Counted from the first letter of the stretch, positions 26,069-36,924 are shown. The stretch: 64,000 nt of DNA from Cryobacterium sp. Y57 (GCF_002929505.1 NZ_PJJL01000071.1:186001-250000); one strand, 5' to 3'. A program made the numbers and translations. The notes: generated by a model from the sequence alone, not told the origin.

Positions 26069-26758
26069 ATGACAGTCATGTTTCTTCCGCCGTCGCCCAG
26101 CCGCGTGGCTGGGCTGGTGCTTGCCGCCGGTGCCGGTTCGCGCTATGGCATGCCCAAAGCCCTCGTGCGCGACGGCGCCGGGCGCTCCTGGCTGCAACGC
26201 GCCGTCGATGTCCTGGCCGAGGCCGGATGCTCCCCCGTTATCGTCGTGCTCGGCGCCCGCGGGGCCGAGGCGGCGGCCTTGCTCGACGCTGGTGATGATG
26301 ATTCCACCGGTGCGCCAGTTTGGGTCAGGGACCGGCTACCGGCATCCGTTCGCATCGTGCAGGCGACTGACTGGGCCGAAGGGCTCTCCGCGTCCCTGCG
26401 CGCCGGTCTGCGCTGCGCCATCGAATACCCCGATCTCACGGCGGTCGCGGTCATCCCGGTGGACGTGCCCGATCTGAACGCTGCCACGGTCGCGCGAATG
26501 GTTGGCACGAATTTCAGCACCAATTTCGGCACCACGGCTGCGCCGGGCGCGACCGTTTTCTCGGCCAGCACTCTGCGCCAGGCCCGGTTTTCCGGCCGGT
26601 CGGGGCATCCCGTCGTGATCGGCCGGGAGCACTGGACGCCCCTCCTGGATACCCTCGCCGGCGACACCGGTGCCCGCCCGTACCTGCGCGCGCACCCGGT
26701 CGAACACATCGAATGCGGTGACTTGGGAACGGGTGTCGACGTCGACCGGCCGAACTGA
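26069..26758 (+). CDS. MobA/MocA-like molybdenum cofactor nucleotidyltransferase
   Basis: The conserved NTP-transferase start VAGLVLAAGAGSRYGMPKAL is near residue 14, so I start at ATG 26069 (alternative 26078) and obtain 229 residues. VIVVLGARGAEAAALLDAG, DWAEGLSASLRAGLRCAIE, VIPVDVPDLNAATVARMV (metal-binding D-x-P-x) and GRSGHPVVIGREHWTPLL follow the MocA pattern. MocA attaches CMP to molybdopterin, the cofactor form used by bacterial xanthine dehydrogenase-type enzymes. Placement right after guanine deaminase and the hydroxylase supports that role over FMN- or sugar-linked transferases. No xdhC gene is visible nearby. Confidence 0.85.
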   Translation: MTVMFLPPSPSRVAGLVLAAGAGSRYGMPKALVRDGAGRSWLQRAVDVLAEAGCSPVIVVLGARGAEAAALLDAGDDDSTGAPVWVRDRLPASVRIVQATDWAEGLSASLRAGLRCAIEYPDLTAVAVIPVDVPDLNAATVARMVGTNFSTNFGTTAAPGATVFSASTLRQARFSGRSGHPVVIGREHWTPLLDTLAGDTGARPYLRAHPVEHIECGDLGTGVDVDRPN

Positions 26759-26770
26759 CCGGTTCCTCGC

Positions 26771-28084
26771 CTAACTCCGGGCCGGCATTCGGGTGAGAGC
26801 GGCGTAGGCCCGCTCGGCCCCGGATTGCCGGGTCAACGACAGCGCGAGCGCGTCGAGGCGGGCGCGCGGGTCAGCGCCAAGGCGCAGCATCCGCTCGCAG
26901 GCGGCCCGCAGGTCGAGAACCGTAGCGGTATTGGGCGGCAAGGAGGTGCCGAAGCCCGCCTCGTCGAGGGCGGCCGCGCCGGCGAACTGGTCGGTCGAGA
27001 ACGGCAGCACGACGAGCGGAACTCCGGCCGTCATCGCCTCGGTGACCGAATTGTTGCCGCCGTGGGTGACGGCGAGCACGGCTTGTTGCAGCAGGCGAAC
27101 CTGCGGCAGGAACGCGCGCACCAGCCAGGCGGCGGGCAAGGCCCCCAACTCGGTGGGGTCGGTCGCCCCGGCGGCGATGGCGACCCGCACCGGAAGGCCG
27201 TCGAGGGCGGCGACGACGCGGGCGAGCACGTCACCACGCACCGAGAGAAAACTTCCGAAACTGACGTAGACAACGGGCAGCGAATCGGCTGCCAGCCAGG
27301 CCTCGACCTCGGGGTCGACGGCCTCGGAGCGCACGGCAGACCCGAGAAACACGTGGGGCGGCAGCAGCCTCGTTCGCGCCGGTGCGTGCAATTCGCCCGG
27401 GTAGTTGAGCAATAGCACGTCGCCCGATTCCTGAAAGGCGTCCCGGCTTGGCTCGGCGTGTGGGTCGAGCTCGTGCAGGGCGGTGTTCCACTGGGCCGTG
27501 AAGGTGTCGCGCACGGCCGCGCACTGCCCGTGGAGCAGGGCCAGTTCCGAGGTGGCGGGCGAGAACACGGCGGGCCAGGCCGGCGGGTAACCGTAGACCT
27601 CGGCGGCTACGGGCAGCGCAGACGGATGCCCCAGTACGACATCCGCGTGCGCGACGCCGGCACTGAGCAAGCCCAGCCGTGCGCTGAAGGCCAAGTGGTC
27701 GACGATGACCTGGTCTGGCTGCACCCGGGCGACGATGCGCTGCACCTCGCGAGCGATGACGACCGGGTTGTAGAGCAGATCGCTGCTGCGCGCCTCGGCC
27801 TGAAATTGCAACGTGTCAACCATTCCTCGGCGGGTCGCGTTGAAAAAACCCCGCAGGGCGTCGTCTTCGCCAGCGGGCTGCTGCTCGGCCCGGATCGTGC
27901 CGGGGTTGGAGCCGCGGCCCAGTTGGAGATGCTCTCGTTCGAACCCGAACGCGGTCACGATGTCGGCCGTGGCCGGCCCGCTCGCCACCACGACGCGTTC
28001 GCCGGCCTGCGCCCAGGCAACGCCGAGCGTTGCGAGTGGGTACAGGTGCGAGGCGTAGTCCGGGCTGATGATCAGCAGCGTCAC
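26771..28084 (-). CDS. GT1 family glycosyltransferase (UDP-glycosyltransferase, MGT-like)
   Basis: This 437-residue GT-B enzyme has an N-terminal acceptor domain, starting TLLIISPDYASHLYPLATLG with a strand-loop-helix and a His suited to activating an acceptor hydroxyl. The C-terminal donor domain has PVVYVSFGSFLSVRGDVLAR, AWLVRAFLPQVRLLQQAVLA and the nucleotide-sugar signature VTHGGNNSVTEAMTAGVPLV followed by LPFSTDQFAGAAALDEAGFG. Relatives glycosylate macrolides, carotenoids, sterols or other small lipophilic acceptors; the acceptor here is unknown. The start overlaps the HEAT-GT4 stop (28081-28084), so the two transferases are co-translated and probably act in sequence on one product. It converges on the MocA-like gene. 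Confidence 0.85.
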   Translation of the reverse strand: MTLLIISPDYASHLYPLATLGVAWAQAGERVVVASGPATADIVTAFGFEREHLQLGRGSNPGTIRAEQQPAGEDDALRGFFNATRRGMVDTLQFQAEARSSDLLYNPVVIAREVQRIVARVQPDQVIVDHLAFSARLGLLSAGVAHADVVLGHPSALPVAAEVYGYPPAWPAVFSPATSELALLHGQCAAVRDTFTAQWNTALHELDPHAEPSRDAFQESGDVLLLNYPGELHAPARTRLLPPHVFLGSAVRSEAVDPEVEAWLAADSLPVVYVSFGSFLSVRGDVLARVVAALDGLPVRVAIAAGATDPTELGALPAAWLVRAFLPQVRLLQQAVLAVTHGGNNSVTEAMTAGVPLVVLPFSTDQFAGAAALDEAGFGTSLPPNTATVLDLRAACERMLRLGADPRARLDALALSLTRQSGAERAYAALTRMPARS

Positions 28085-30414
28085 GAAACGCTCAGTTCCC
28101 AGGCGACCGGCTCGGTCGCCACGGCGACGCCGTGGTAAACCTCACCGAGTGCCGACGCCATTGCTTCGATGGTGAACTTGTTCGTGACCATGCTGCGGGC
28201 TCGTGCCGCATTGGCGCCCCCCTGCGCGCTGCCAGCGAGGTCCAGGGCTTTTGCCATGGAGCGAGCGAGAGCGGCGCTGTCACCGGTATCGACGAGAATG
28301 CCGGTCACTCCCTGCTCGATGTACGTGGCCGGTCCGCCCCCATTCGGCGCGACCACCGTGAGTCCGGTGGCCATCGCCTCGAGTAGAGCGATTCCGAATT
28401 CCTCTTTCATACTCGCGCAGACGTACACCCCGAACGGTGCCGCCAGGCCCGGGCGGCCGTAGCGCACGGCAGCCAGCCACCGAGCGACGGTGTCATTGGG
28501 GCGATGACCAGCCAGCAGCAGGCCCCGGGCAGCCAGATCGGCCAGGGCGCCGCCGGCCAGGATACGGGTCATGCGCTGCAGCTCGATGCCTTCATCACAC
28601 GACGGATGCTCCAGGTCACCTCCCACAATCAGCAGATTGCAGCGAGCTCGCAGTTCGGAGTCAGCGTTCCACGCCTCGACCAGGCTGGCCATACCCTTCA
28701 CGCGGTGCAGCCGACCGACGCTGATCAGCAGTGGCAGGCCTCGCCGAGCGCTCGGAAGCGTCCCGAGCAGGGTGTCGAGCTGGGTGAAGGCCACCGCTGC
28801 GGGTTCCGCTGCTGCTCGGGTATGCGCATCGGCAGAAACCAGCAGACTTCCGCCGGTCAGTCCGAGAGATCCGAGCGCATCCGTGCGGGAGCGTTCGATC
28901 ACCGCGAGATCGATTCCCTCGGGAATGACCGAGTGCCGTTCCGGGTGCGCGTCAATGTCGATTCCCGTCAGACGTTCAATATCTTGCTGTAGTCGCGGTC
29001 GCGGAAACAGAACGGTGTGAGCGGCATCCGCGGCGAGCCGCTGCACGAGACGGGCGCGAAACCAAAAATGCTCGACGGCATCGACGGTGCCGAAGTTGGC
29101 CCGGGTGAGCGCGCCACTCGCGTCGAGGGAGTCGATCACTCCGTGCGGATCTGGCGCGACGGTGAAGACGACGGGAATGTCCAGGTCCCGCGCCACCGTT
29201 GCAGCGGCGAGGCTGCCGACATCGGCCATGCGCAGGTGAATCGCATCGACCACACCGGCCGCGCGGAGGATGCGCCGAATGCCGCGCTGCGCGGCAACCC
29301 GCCGAGGCCACGCATCGATCGACGGGACCGCGCCGCCAACGAATGGAATCGCCGCGAATGAGTGCCCACGCCGGGTCTTCCCGATAGTGGCCAGGCCGCT
29401 CAGCGCCGACTCGTGTGTGCCACGCGACATGGTGATGACCCGTTCTACCGATTCTCCTTCTTCCGCGCGGCCAGCGGTGAAACGGCGGCCGACGAACGGC
29501 GCACGAAGAGCGGATGCTGCGGCGTTCTGCGTTCCGCCGCCTGGCCGGCCAGTTGGCCGGGCAACGAGGGCGTCACCGAGCCGTACCAGCAGGGTCGCGA
29601 TGCCGCCGTTGTCGCCGACGCCCACCTGTGAGAGTTCACCGTCGATATCGGCGTGGAGGAACAGCTGGGCGATCGTGGTGCCTCGGTTCCATTTCGGCCG
29701 CGGCGCACTCGTCGCCGTGAGATCGAATAGTGCCAGCCGGGCTACAGCTGCGAGTTCGATCTCGTCGCCGGACGCGACGTTGTCTTGCGCGAGAACGTTG
29801 AGCAACCCGAGCACGGCTTCGCTCGGGGATCGATCGCCGAGGCCGGCAATTGCGGCGGTACGAGCATCCAGGCTCTCGGTGCTGTCGGTGGCCACCCCAC
29901 GCAGCAGGCGTTCGGGAACGCGGCCGGGAATCAGGCCGATGGTCTCGATGAGGCGTGCGCGGGCATCCGTTTCACAGATGCCGAGCAGCGAACCTTCCAG
30001 CAGCAGGGCCACCTGGTCCGCAGCCGAAGAACCCCACTGTTCCAGGGTGCGCTGAGCGAGCATGCCGGAAAAGCCACCCTGCCGAACCAGGGTGACCAGG
30101 CCGGCGATCGCGTCGTAGCGCGGCAGCCGGGTGCCAAAGGCCCATGCGGCATGCTCGCGCAGAAAAGCTGAGTCGTGGTGAAGCAGAGCCACCAGCACCT
30201 CATCGGCAGAGTCGTCGAAGACCTGGGCGAGGGCGTGAACGGCGGCGATAGCGGTGAGCTGGTCGCTCAAATCGGTCGCGGCCTGGGCGAGCAGTCGCAC
30301 AGCGCGGGCGCCCCCATCGCGGCTGGCTGCCACGGTGAGGTCGTCGGCGCGTCGAATTCCCTCGAGCAGCGTTGCGGCGGATCGTTGATCGTCGAGTGCG
30401 GTGTGGGTAGCCAT
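28081..30414 (-). CDS. HEAT-repeat domain fused to a GT4 (sucrose-phosphate-synthase-like) glycosyltransferase
   Basis: This 777-residue protein combines two units. Residues 1-235 are an alpha-solenoid of HEAT/PBS-lyase type repeats (LSDQLTAIAAVHALAQVFDD, EVLVALLHHDSAFLREHAAW, LDARTAAIAGLGDRSPSEAV). Residues about 255-765 are a GT4 glycosyltransferase: SQVGVGDNGGIATLLVRLGD at the N-lobe, VIPEGIDLAVIERSR at the linker, PLLISVGRLHRVKGMASLVE, and the E-x7-E donor motif in SMKEEFGIALLEAMATGLTV with APNGGGPATYIEQGVTGILV. The arrangement recalls sucrose-phosphate synthase. The fused HEAT part may scaffold a partner, perhaps the GT1 enzyme next door. AAGGAG lies six bases before the ATG. No signal or membrane span is present. 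Confidence 0.85.
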   Translation of the reverse strand: MATHTALDDQRSAATLLEGIRRADDLTVAASRDGGARAVRLLAQAATDLSDQLTAIAAVHALAQVFDDSADEVLVALLHHDSAFLREHAAWAFGTRLPRYDAIAGLVTLVRQGGFSGMLAQRTLEQWGSSAADQVALLLEGSLLGICETDARARLIETIGLIPGRVPERLLRGVATDSTESLDARTAAIAGLGDRSPSEAVLGLLNVLAQDNVASGDEIELAAVARLALFDLTATSAPRPKWNRGTTIAQLFLHADIDGELSQVGVGDNGGIATLLVRLGDALVARPTGRPGGGTQNAAASALRAPFVGRRFTAGRAEEGESVERVITMSRGTHESALSGLATIGKTRRGHSFAAIPFVGGAVPSIDAWPRRVAAQRGIRRILRAAGVVDAIHLRMADVGSLAAATVARDLDIPVVFTVAPDPHGVIDSLDASGALTRANFGTVDAVEHFWFRARLVQRLAADAAHTVLFPRPRLQQDIERLTGIDIDAHPERHSVIPEGIDLAVIERSRTDALGSLGLTGGSLLVSADAHTRAAAEPAAVAFTQLDTLLGTLPSARRGLPLLISVGRLHRVKGMASLVEAWNADSELRARCNLLIVGGDLEHPSCDEGIELQRMTRILAGGALADLAARGLLLAGHRPNDTVARWLAAVRYGRPGLAAPFGVYVCASMKEEFGIALLEAMATGLTVVAPNGGGPATYIEQGVTGILVDTGDSAALARSMAKALDLAGSAQGGANAARARSMVTNKFTIEAMASALGEVYHGVAVATEPVAWELSVS

Positions 30415-30448
30415 CGGCTGCTCCTTGTCGTGAAACTCCGCGGATCAA

Positions 30449-30473
30449 TCGTGGCGATTTGGGTTTGCCACGA
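30449..30473. promoter_or_regulatory. Inverted repeat upstream of the HEAT-GT4 gene
   Basis: TCGTGGC (30449-30455) and GCCACGA (30467-30473) are perfect 7-bp arms around an 11-base AT-richer spacer. It lies 35-60 bases before the HEAT-GT4 start codon on the minus strand, where an operator or a leader hairpin could control the operon. The rest of the 300-base stretch 30415-30716 holds only the terminator at 30655-30691 and no gene that I can see. Confidence 0.35.
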
Positions 30474-30654
30474 GTGAACATGGGTGAATTTCGGTACTTC
30501 CGGTTCAAAAAACATCGAGGATCCCGAACACGAAGGCGCACGAATCAGGTTTAGCTAGCTAGGTTAGCAACTTCCCCACTCGCCATCATTGCATGAATGA
30601 GAGCACCCGGGCTGACAGAGTGCCGCAATCGGCGTCGAGCGCTCACTACGCAAA

Positions 30655-30691
30655 AAAGAGCCACGCCCCAGTGACTGGGGCGTGGCTCTTT
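30655..30691 (-). terminator. Strong intrinsic terminator after the OFA transporter operon
   Basis: A perfect 17-bp stem (arms 30655-30671 and 30675-30691, core GAGCCACGCCCCAG) with a 3-base loop. On the minus strand it ends in CTTTTTTG. It lies 26 bases after the small-subunit stop. The symmetric A and T ends could also let it stop transcription in the other direction. Confidence 0.92.
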
Positions 30692-30716
30692 GTGTTTAGG
30701 TCTGCAAATGCCGGGT

Positions 30717-30818
30717 TTATCCGAACAGCGCTGTTACCTTCGCGAGTGTCTGAGAAATGCCGAAGGCCAGCGGGATTCCCACCAGCGCCCAGGCCAGGAT
30801 GACTTTTAGGACCTTCAT
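30717..30818 (-). CDS. 33-residue membrane peptide, OFA/MFS transporter small subunit
   Basis: The peptide starts MKVLKVILAWALVGIPLAFG and ends ISQTLAKVTALFG. It is a single hydrophobic helix with a basic N-terminus and a conserved-looking P-L-A-x-G kink. Its ATG overlaps the transporter stop as ATGA, so it is co-translated. Short proteins of this type downstream of OFA-family carriers are annotated as MFS transporter small subunits; a role in assembly or gating is presumed, not shown. The strong terminator follows directly, which supports it as the true last gene of the operon. Confidence 0.8.
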   Translation of the reverse strand: MKVLKVILAWALVGIPLAFGISQTLAKVTALFG

Positions 30819-32209
30819 GCGTGCGCCTTCTTTGCTTGTGCACCGACGAGCGGCTTTTCAGGTTCGTGAAAGTCGGTGTGAACGGGTCGCACGAACAGGT
30901 TCGCCACAAAACCGACAACGAGCAGCCCGACCATGGTGAGCAGGGCCGGCTGATAGGCCGCTGCCGTCAACGCACCCGGAGCTCCCTGCGCATCCAGGAA
31001 CGAGTTCACGATGAGCGGACCGGCAATACCGGCCGCCGACCAGGCCGTCAGCAGGCGGCCATGGATGGCCCCCACCTGAAAGGTTCCGAACAGGTCCCGC
31101 AGGTAGGCCGGAGCGGTAGCGAAACCGCCACCGTAAAACGAAATGATGATGAAGGCCAGAACAACGTAGAGCGCTGTCGTGCTTGACCCGACGAGGGCCA
31201 GCAGCACGTACAACACCGTGCCAACGCCGAGGTAGACCATGTAGATGTTCTTGCGTCCGGTCTTGTCCGACGTAGCCGACCAGGCGAATCGTCCGCCCAT
31301 GTTAGCGAGCGACAACAGGCCCACGAAACCTCCGGCAACGGCCGCCGAGACCAAGGAGTTGCCGTCGCTCTGCCGGAAGAAGTCCTGGATCATCGGTGCG
31401 GCCTGCTCGAGAATGCCGATACCGGCCGTGACGTTGCAGAACAAGACGACCCAGAGTAGCCAGAACTGACGCGTGCGAATGGCGTTCTTGGCTGAAACAT
31501 GGTTGCTCGTGACGAGGGCCTTGACCCGCACCTTGGACGCATCGAATCCGGCCGGTACCCAATCAGCGGCTGGAACCTTGATCGTGAAAGCTCCGAACAT
31601 CATGTAGGCGAGATAGATCACGGCGAGGGTGAGAAAAAGCTTGCCCACGGAATCGCCGCTCGCCACCCAGTTCGCTGCCCCGGAGTTGGGGTCATAGAAG
31701 CCGAGTAGCGCCGTCGACACTGGGCTGGCGATGAGGGCGCCGCCTCCAAAGCCCATGATGGCCATGCCGGTGGCGAGGCCCGGGCGGTCTGGGAACCACT
31801 TGATGAGGGTCGAAACGGGCGATATGTAGCCGATGCCGAGCCCGATGCCGCCGATGAAGCCGTAGCCGACGTAGACCAGCCACAGCTGGTTCGAAAAGAT
31901 TCCAAGCGAACCGATGAGGAATCCGCCCGACCAGAACAGAGCCGCGACGAACATGGCCTTGCGCGGCCCGTTGGTGTCGACCCAGGTACCCATGATGGCC
32001 GCCGACAGGCCGAGCATCACGATGGCGATCGAGAAGATCACCCCGACCTGCACCAGGCTGGCGTCGAAGTGCGCCACGAGCGCCGTCTTGTACACACTCG
32101 TGGCGTAGGCCTGACCGATACAGAGGTGTACGGCCAGTGCTGCGGGCGGAATCAGCCAACGGTTGAATCCAGGTGGGGCGATGGTGCGGTCTCGGTCGAG
32201 CCAGCTCAT
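30815..32209 (-). CDS. OFA family MFS transporter (oxalate/formate antiporter type)
   Basis: I start at ATG 32209 (MSWLDRDRTIAPPGFNRWLI) with AAGGA seven bases upstream; the longer frame to 32359 has no such support. The 464-residue protein has about twelve membrane spans. Motifs include AYATSVYKTALVAHFDASLV early on, IGGIGLGIGYISPVSTLIKW then FPDRPGLATGMAIMGFGGGA, the OFA hallmark, and ANMGGRFAWSATSDKTGRKN in the second half. OFA carriers exchange or import small carboxylates such as formate and oxalate. Divergence from the FdhF-like gene suggests formate. Two inverted repeats lie in the shared 208-base promoter region. Confidence 0.9.
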   Translation of the reverse strand: MSWLDRDRTIAPPGFNRWLIPPAALAVHLCIGQAYATSVYKTALVAHFDASLVQVGVIFSIAIVMLGLSAAIMGTWVDTNGPRKAMFVAALFWSGGFLIGSLGIFSNQLWLVYVGYGFIGGIGLGIGYISPVSTLIKWFPDRPGLATGMAIMGFGGGALIASPVSTALLGFYDPNSGAANWVASGDSVGKLFLTLAVIYLAYMMFGAFTIKVPAADWVPAGFDASKVRVKALVTSNHVSAKNAIRTRQFWLLWVVLFCNVTAGIGILEQAAPMIQDFFRQSDGNSLVSAAVAGGFVGLLSLANMGGRFAWSATSDKTGRKNIYMVYLGVGTVLYVLLALVGSSTTALYVVLAFIIISFYGGGFATAPAYLRDLFGTFQVGAIHGRLLTAWSAAGIAGPLIVNSFLDAQGAPGALTAAAYQPALLTMVGLLVVGFVANLFVRPVHTDFHEPEKPLVGAQAKKAHA

Positions 32210-32263
32210 GGAGATATCCTTGCTGCCGGTATGGCGATAGCGACTCTGCTGTGCGTTTCGGCT

Positions 32264-32393
32264 GTCCACGATGGCCGTGGACGTACTCCGCAAACGGATA
32301 GATTGAATAGTCTGCGGAGTAAATCCTAGACGATTCACCGTGCAAATTTCGTCCCCCAATTTATACCCATTTCATATTTCGGGGGAATTCCCC
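32264..32393. promoter_or_regulatory. Inverted repeats in the OFA transporter / fdhF divergent region
   Basis: Three symmetric elements: GTCCACG/CGTGGAC (32264-32270, 32276-32282); TACTCCGCA/TGCGGAGTA (32284-32292, 32313-32321), with a 20-base spacer; and GGGGAATTCCCC (32382-32393), 25 bases before the fdhF start. Such elements between divergent genes usually bind a regulator controlling both. No regulator gene for this module is in the window. Confidence 0.45.
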
Positions 32394-32417
32394 TGTGCGG
32401 CAAGGCAGGATAGGTAT

Positions 32418-34709
<2,292 letters not shown>

Positions 34710-34718
<9 letters not shown>

Positions 34719-34835
34719 CCCGGGTCAGGCGGCCTGCTCATCACGCTGTGCGTCGATGACCGGGTCGCCTGCGGCGCCTAGCCTGGGTCAGGCGGCCTGC
34801 TCGTCATGCTGTGCGCCGATGATCCGGTCGCCCCC
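34710..34835. repeat. 63-bp tandem duplication at the fdhF-fdhD junction
   Basis: Copy 1 (34710-34772) and copy 2 (34773-34835) differ at about eight positions. Both begin GGCGCCTAGCC, containing the fdhF stop in copy 1. Both also contain the fdhD 3' end: copy 2 is the genuine end (AQHDEQAA-stop), while copy 1, beyond that stop, still encodes GDPVIDAQRDEQAA-stop. The unit is 21 codons, so an insertion inside either gene would keep frame. Confidence 0.85.
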
Positions 34836-35639
34836 GGCGTAAATGACCATGGAGTTGCCGCGGAGAAAACCGACCAGGGTCATGCCAACCTCAGCGGCGA
34901 ACTCCGCGGCCAGTGACGATGGCGCCGAGACTGCCGCGAGCACCGGAATGCCCGCCATCAGGGCTTTCTGGGTGAGTTCGAAGCTGGCCCTGCTCGACAC
35001 CATGAGAACCGTGCCGGTCAGCGGCAGCCTGTTCTCCTTGACTGCCCAGCCGATGACCTTGTCGACGGCGTTGTGCCGGCCGACGTCTTCACGCAGCACC
35101 AGGAGTTCGCCGGTGGCGGCATCGAACAGTCCGGCAGCGTGGATGCCCCCGGTCTTCTCGAACACGTTCTGCCCGGCGCGCAGCTTGTCAGGAAAAGTCG
35201 TGAGCGATTCGGCAGTTACGTGCACCGCGTCATCGGCTATCTCGAAGACTGATTTGGTGCGCACGGCATCGATGCTCTCTTTGCCGCAGAGGCCACAGGA
35301 GCTGTTGGTGATGAGGGAGCGCTCCAGGCTGGGTGCCGGTGGGGCGACGCCGGCACCGAGGGTGACGTCGAGCACGTTATAGGTGTTGACGCCGTCGATC
35401 GCTCCGGCGCAGTAGCGGGCCGAATTGAAGTCGTCACCTTGTGTGATGACGCCCTCCGAGACCAGAAACCCAGCCGCAAGGTCGATATCGTTGCCCGGAG
35501 TGCGCATCGTGACGGCGAGACGGCGGCCGTTCACTCGAATTTCCAGGGGTTCTTCAACCGCCAGTAGGTCCTCGCCAGCCAGAGGCTGGGCACCGACGGT
35601 GATTCGGGTAATTTTGCGTCGCGCGGTAATTCTGTTCAT
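34788..35639 (-). CDS. fdhD: Formate dehydrogenase accessory sulfurtransferase FdhD
   Basis: This 283-residue protein passes sulfur from a desulfurase to the molybdenum cofactor of formate dehydrogenase, which is required for activity. The essential CxxC motif is in ITNSSCGLCGKESIDAV (near residue 113-120), with LAAGFLVSEGVITQGDD early on and TGGIHAAGLFDAATGELLVL then REDVGRHNAVDKVIGWAVKE, the conserved FdhD block, near residue 165. GGGAGA lies eight bases before the ATG. It converges on the FdhF-like gene, and their stops sit within the tandem duplication. Gene order with moaA upstream suggests co-expression of cofactor functions. Confidence 0.95.
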   Translation of the reverse strand: MNRITARRKITRITVGAQPLAGEDLLAVEEPLEIRVNGRRLAVTMRTPGNDIDLAAGFLVSEGVITQGDDFNSARYCAGAIDGVNTYNVLDVTLGAGVAPPAPSLERSLITNSSCGLCGKESIDAVRTKSVFEIADDAVHVTAESLTTFPDKLRAGQNVFEKTGGIHAAGLFDAATGELLVLREDVGRHNAVDKVIGWAVKENRLPLTGTVLMVSSRASFELTQKALMAGIPVLAAVSAPSSLAAEFAAEVGMTLVGFLRGNSMVIYAGGDRIIGAQHDEQAA

Positions 35640-35687
35640 TCTTAAAGTCTCCCACGCTGGTGCTGTTACCGCACCCAGCGCTGTTGA

Positions 35688-36806
35688 TTAACCGCCGATG
35701 TAGGACATTTCGATTTTCTTGGCACCGGATGCCCGTAACTCACTGGTCTTCGCGCTCCGCAGCTGTGAATAGCGGTCGGTGCGCTCCCGCCAGAGGTGGG
35801 CCATGACGGTGGACAGTTCGGCGTCGGAGCAGCCGCCGCGCATGAGTGCCCGCAGATCGTGGCCCTCGGTCGCAAACAGACAGGTGAACAGTTTGCCGTC
35901 GGTGGAGACGCGGGCGCGGGAGCAGGACTGGCAGAACGACTGGGTCACGCTCGAGATAACGCCGATCTCGCCGCCGCCATCCTGGTAGCGCCAGCGTCTA
36001 GAGGTTTCACCGCTGTAGTTCGGGGCGATCTCTTCAAGTGGCAACTCGGCATGGATACGTGCGATGACGTCCTTCGACGGTACGACCGCGCCCATCTCCC
36101 AGCCGTTGCTGGTGCCGACGTCCATGAATTCGATGAACCGCAAAATGTAGGGGGTGTTCTTGAAGTGGCGGGCCATGGCCACGATGTCCTGGTCGTTCTT
36201 GCCGCGCTGCACCACCATGTTGACCTTGACCGGGCCGAGCCCGACCGCTTCGGCCACGTCGATGCCGTGCAGTACCTTCGCAACGGGAAATTTCACGTCG
36301 TTCATGGTGCGAAAAGTGGTGTCATCGAGCGAGTCGAGTGACACGGTGACGCGCTTCAGTCCGGCATCCTTGAGTGCCTGCGCCTTGACGGCCAGCGCCG
36401 ACCCGTTCGTGGTGAGCGCGATGTCAATCTCACGGCCGTCGGGAGTGCGCAGCTCGGCCAGTTGGGAGATGAGATCTTCGAGCCCCTTACGCAGCAGCGG
36501 CTCTCCGCCGGTCAGTCGGATCTTCTCAACGCCGTGAGCGACGGCTATGCGCGCGAGCCGGGTCAGCTCCTCGAAGCTGAGGAGTTCGTCGTGCTCCATG
36601 AACGCGAAGTCGCGACCAAAAATCTCTTTGGGCATGCAGTACACACAGCGAAAATTACAGCGGTCGGTGACGCTCAGGCGCAGGTCATGCAACGGCCGGT
36701 TCATCCGGTCGGTCACGGTCCCTGTGGGCGTTTCGAGGTTCAACGGAATGTCCGCGCGTTCTCGATAGAAGCGCGGAGCTGATTGTGCAAAGTCGGCGCC
36801 GGTCAT
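35688..36806 (-). CDS. moaA: GTP 3',8-cyclase MoaA (molybdenum cofactor biosynthesis)
   Basis: This 372-residue radical SAM enzyme starts molybdopterin synthesis from GTP. The N-terminal [4Fe-4S] motif is [20 protein letters not shown] (near residue 46-60). The SAM-binding [20 protein letters not shown] follows. The C-terminal cluster motif is [20 protein letters not shown], and the chain ends in the required Gly-Gly (SYIGG). It is 48 bases before fdhD on the same strand, so the two are probably co-transcribed. Other moa genes are not in the window. An N-terminal extension of about 35 residues precedes [14 protein letters not shown]. Confidence 0.96.
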   Translation of the reverse strand: MTGADFAQSAPRFYRERADIPLNLETPTGTVTDRMNRPLHDLRLSVTDRCNFRCVYCMPKEIFGRDFAFMEHDELLSFEELTRLARIAVAHGVEKIRLTGGEPLLRKGLEDLISQLAELRTPDGREIDIALTTNGSALAVKAQALKDAGLKRVTVSLDSLDDTTFRTMNDVKFPVAKVLHGIDVAEAVGLGPVKVNMVVQRGKNDQDIVAMARHFKNTPYILRFIEFMDVGTSNGWEMGAVVPSKDVIARIHAELPLEEIAPNYSGETSRRWRYQDGGGEIGVISSVTQSFCQSCSRARVSTDGKLFTCLFATEGHDLRALMRGGCSDAELSTVMAHLWRERTDRYSQLRSAKTSELRASGAKKIEMSYIGG

Positions 36807-36890
36807 ACTTCCAGCCTAACCCCGCGCCCCGCACGGGGATGCCCAGAACACCGGATCGAAGCGGATGCTGATTAATTCCGAGACAACGGG

Positions 36891-36924
36891 ATGGCCCGCC
36901 CGAGAGAATCCCCGGGCGGGCCAT
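36891..36924 (-). terminator. Hairpin after formaldehyde dehydrogenase gene
   Basis: Perfect 12-bp arms ATGGCCCGCCCG (36891-36902) and CGGGCGGGCCAT (36913-36924) with a 10-base loop, 15 bases beyond the fdhA stop. There is no clear U-tract, as is common for actinobacterial terminators. Confidence 0.75.

Noticed and set aside
30551..30570. TAGGTTAGC resembling an IdeR/DtxR iron box upstream of the HEAT-GT4 gene
   Set aside because: Only the left half matches the 19-base consensus; the right half does not, and no iron gene follows.
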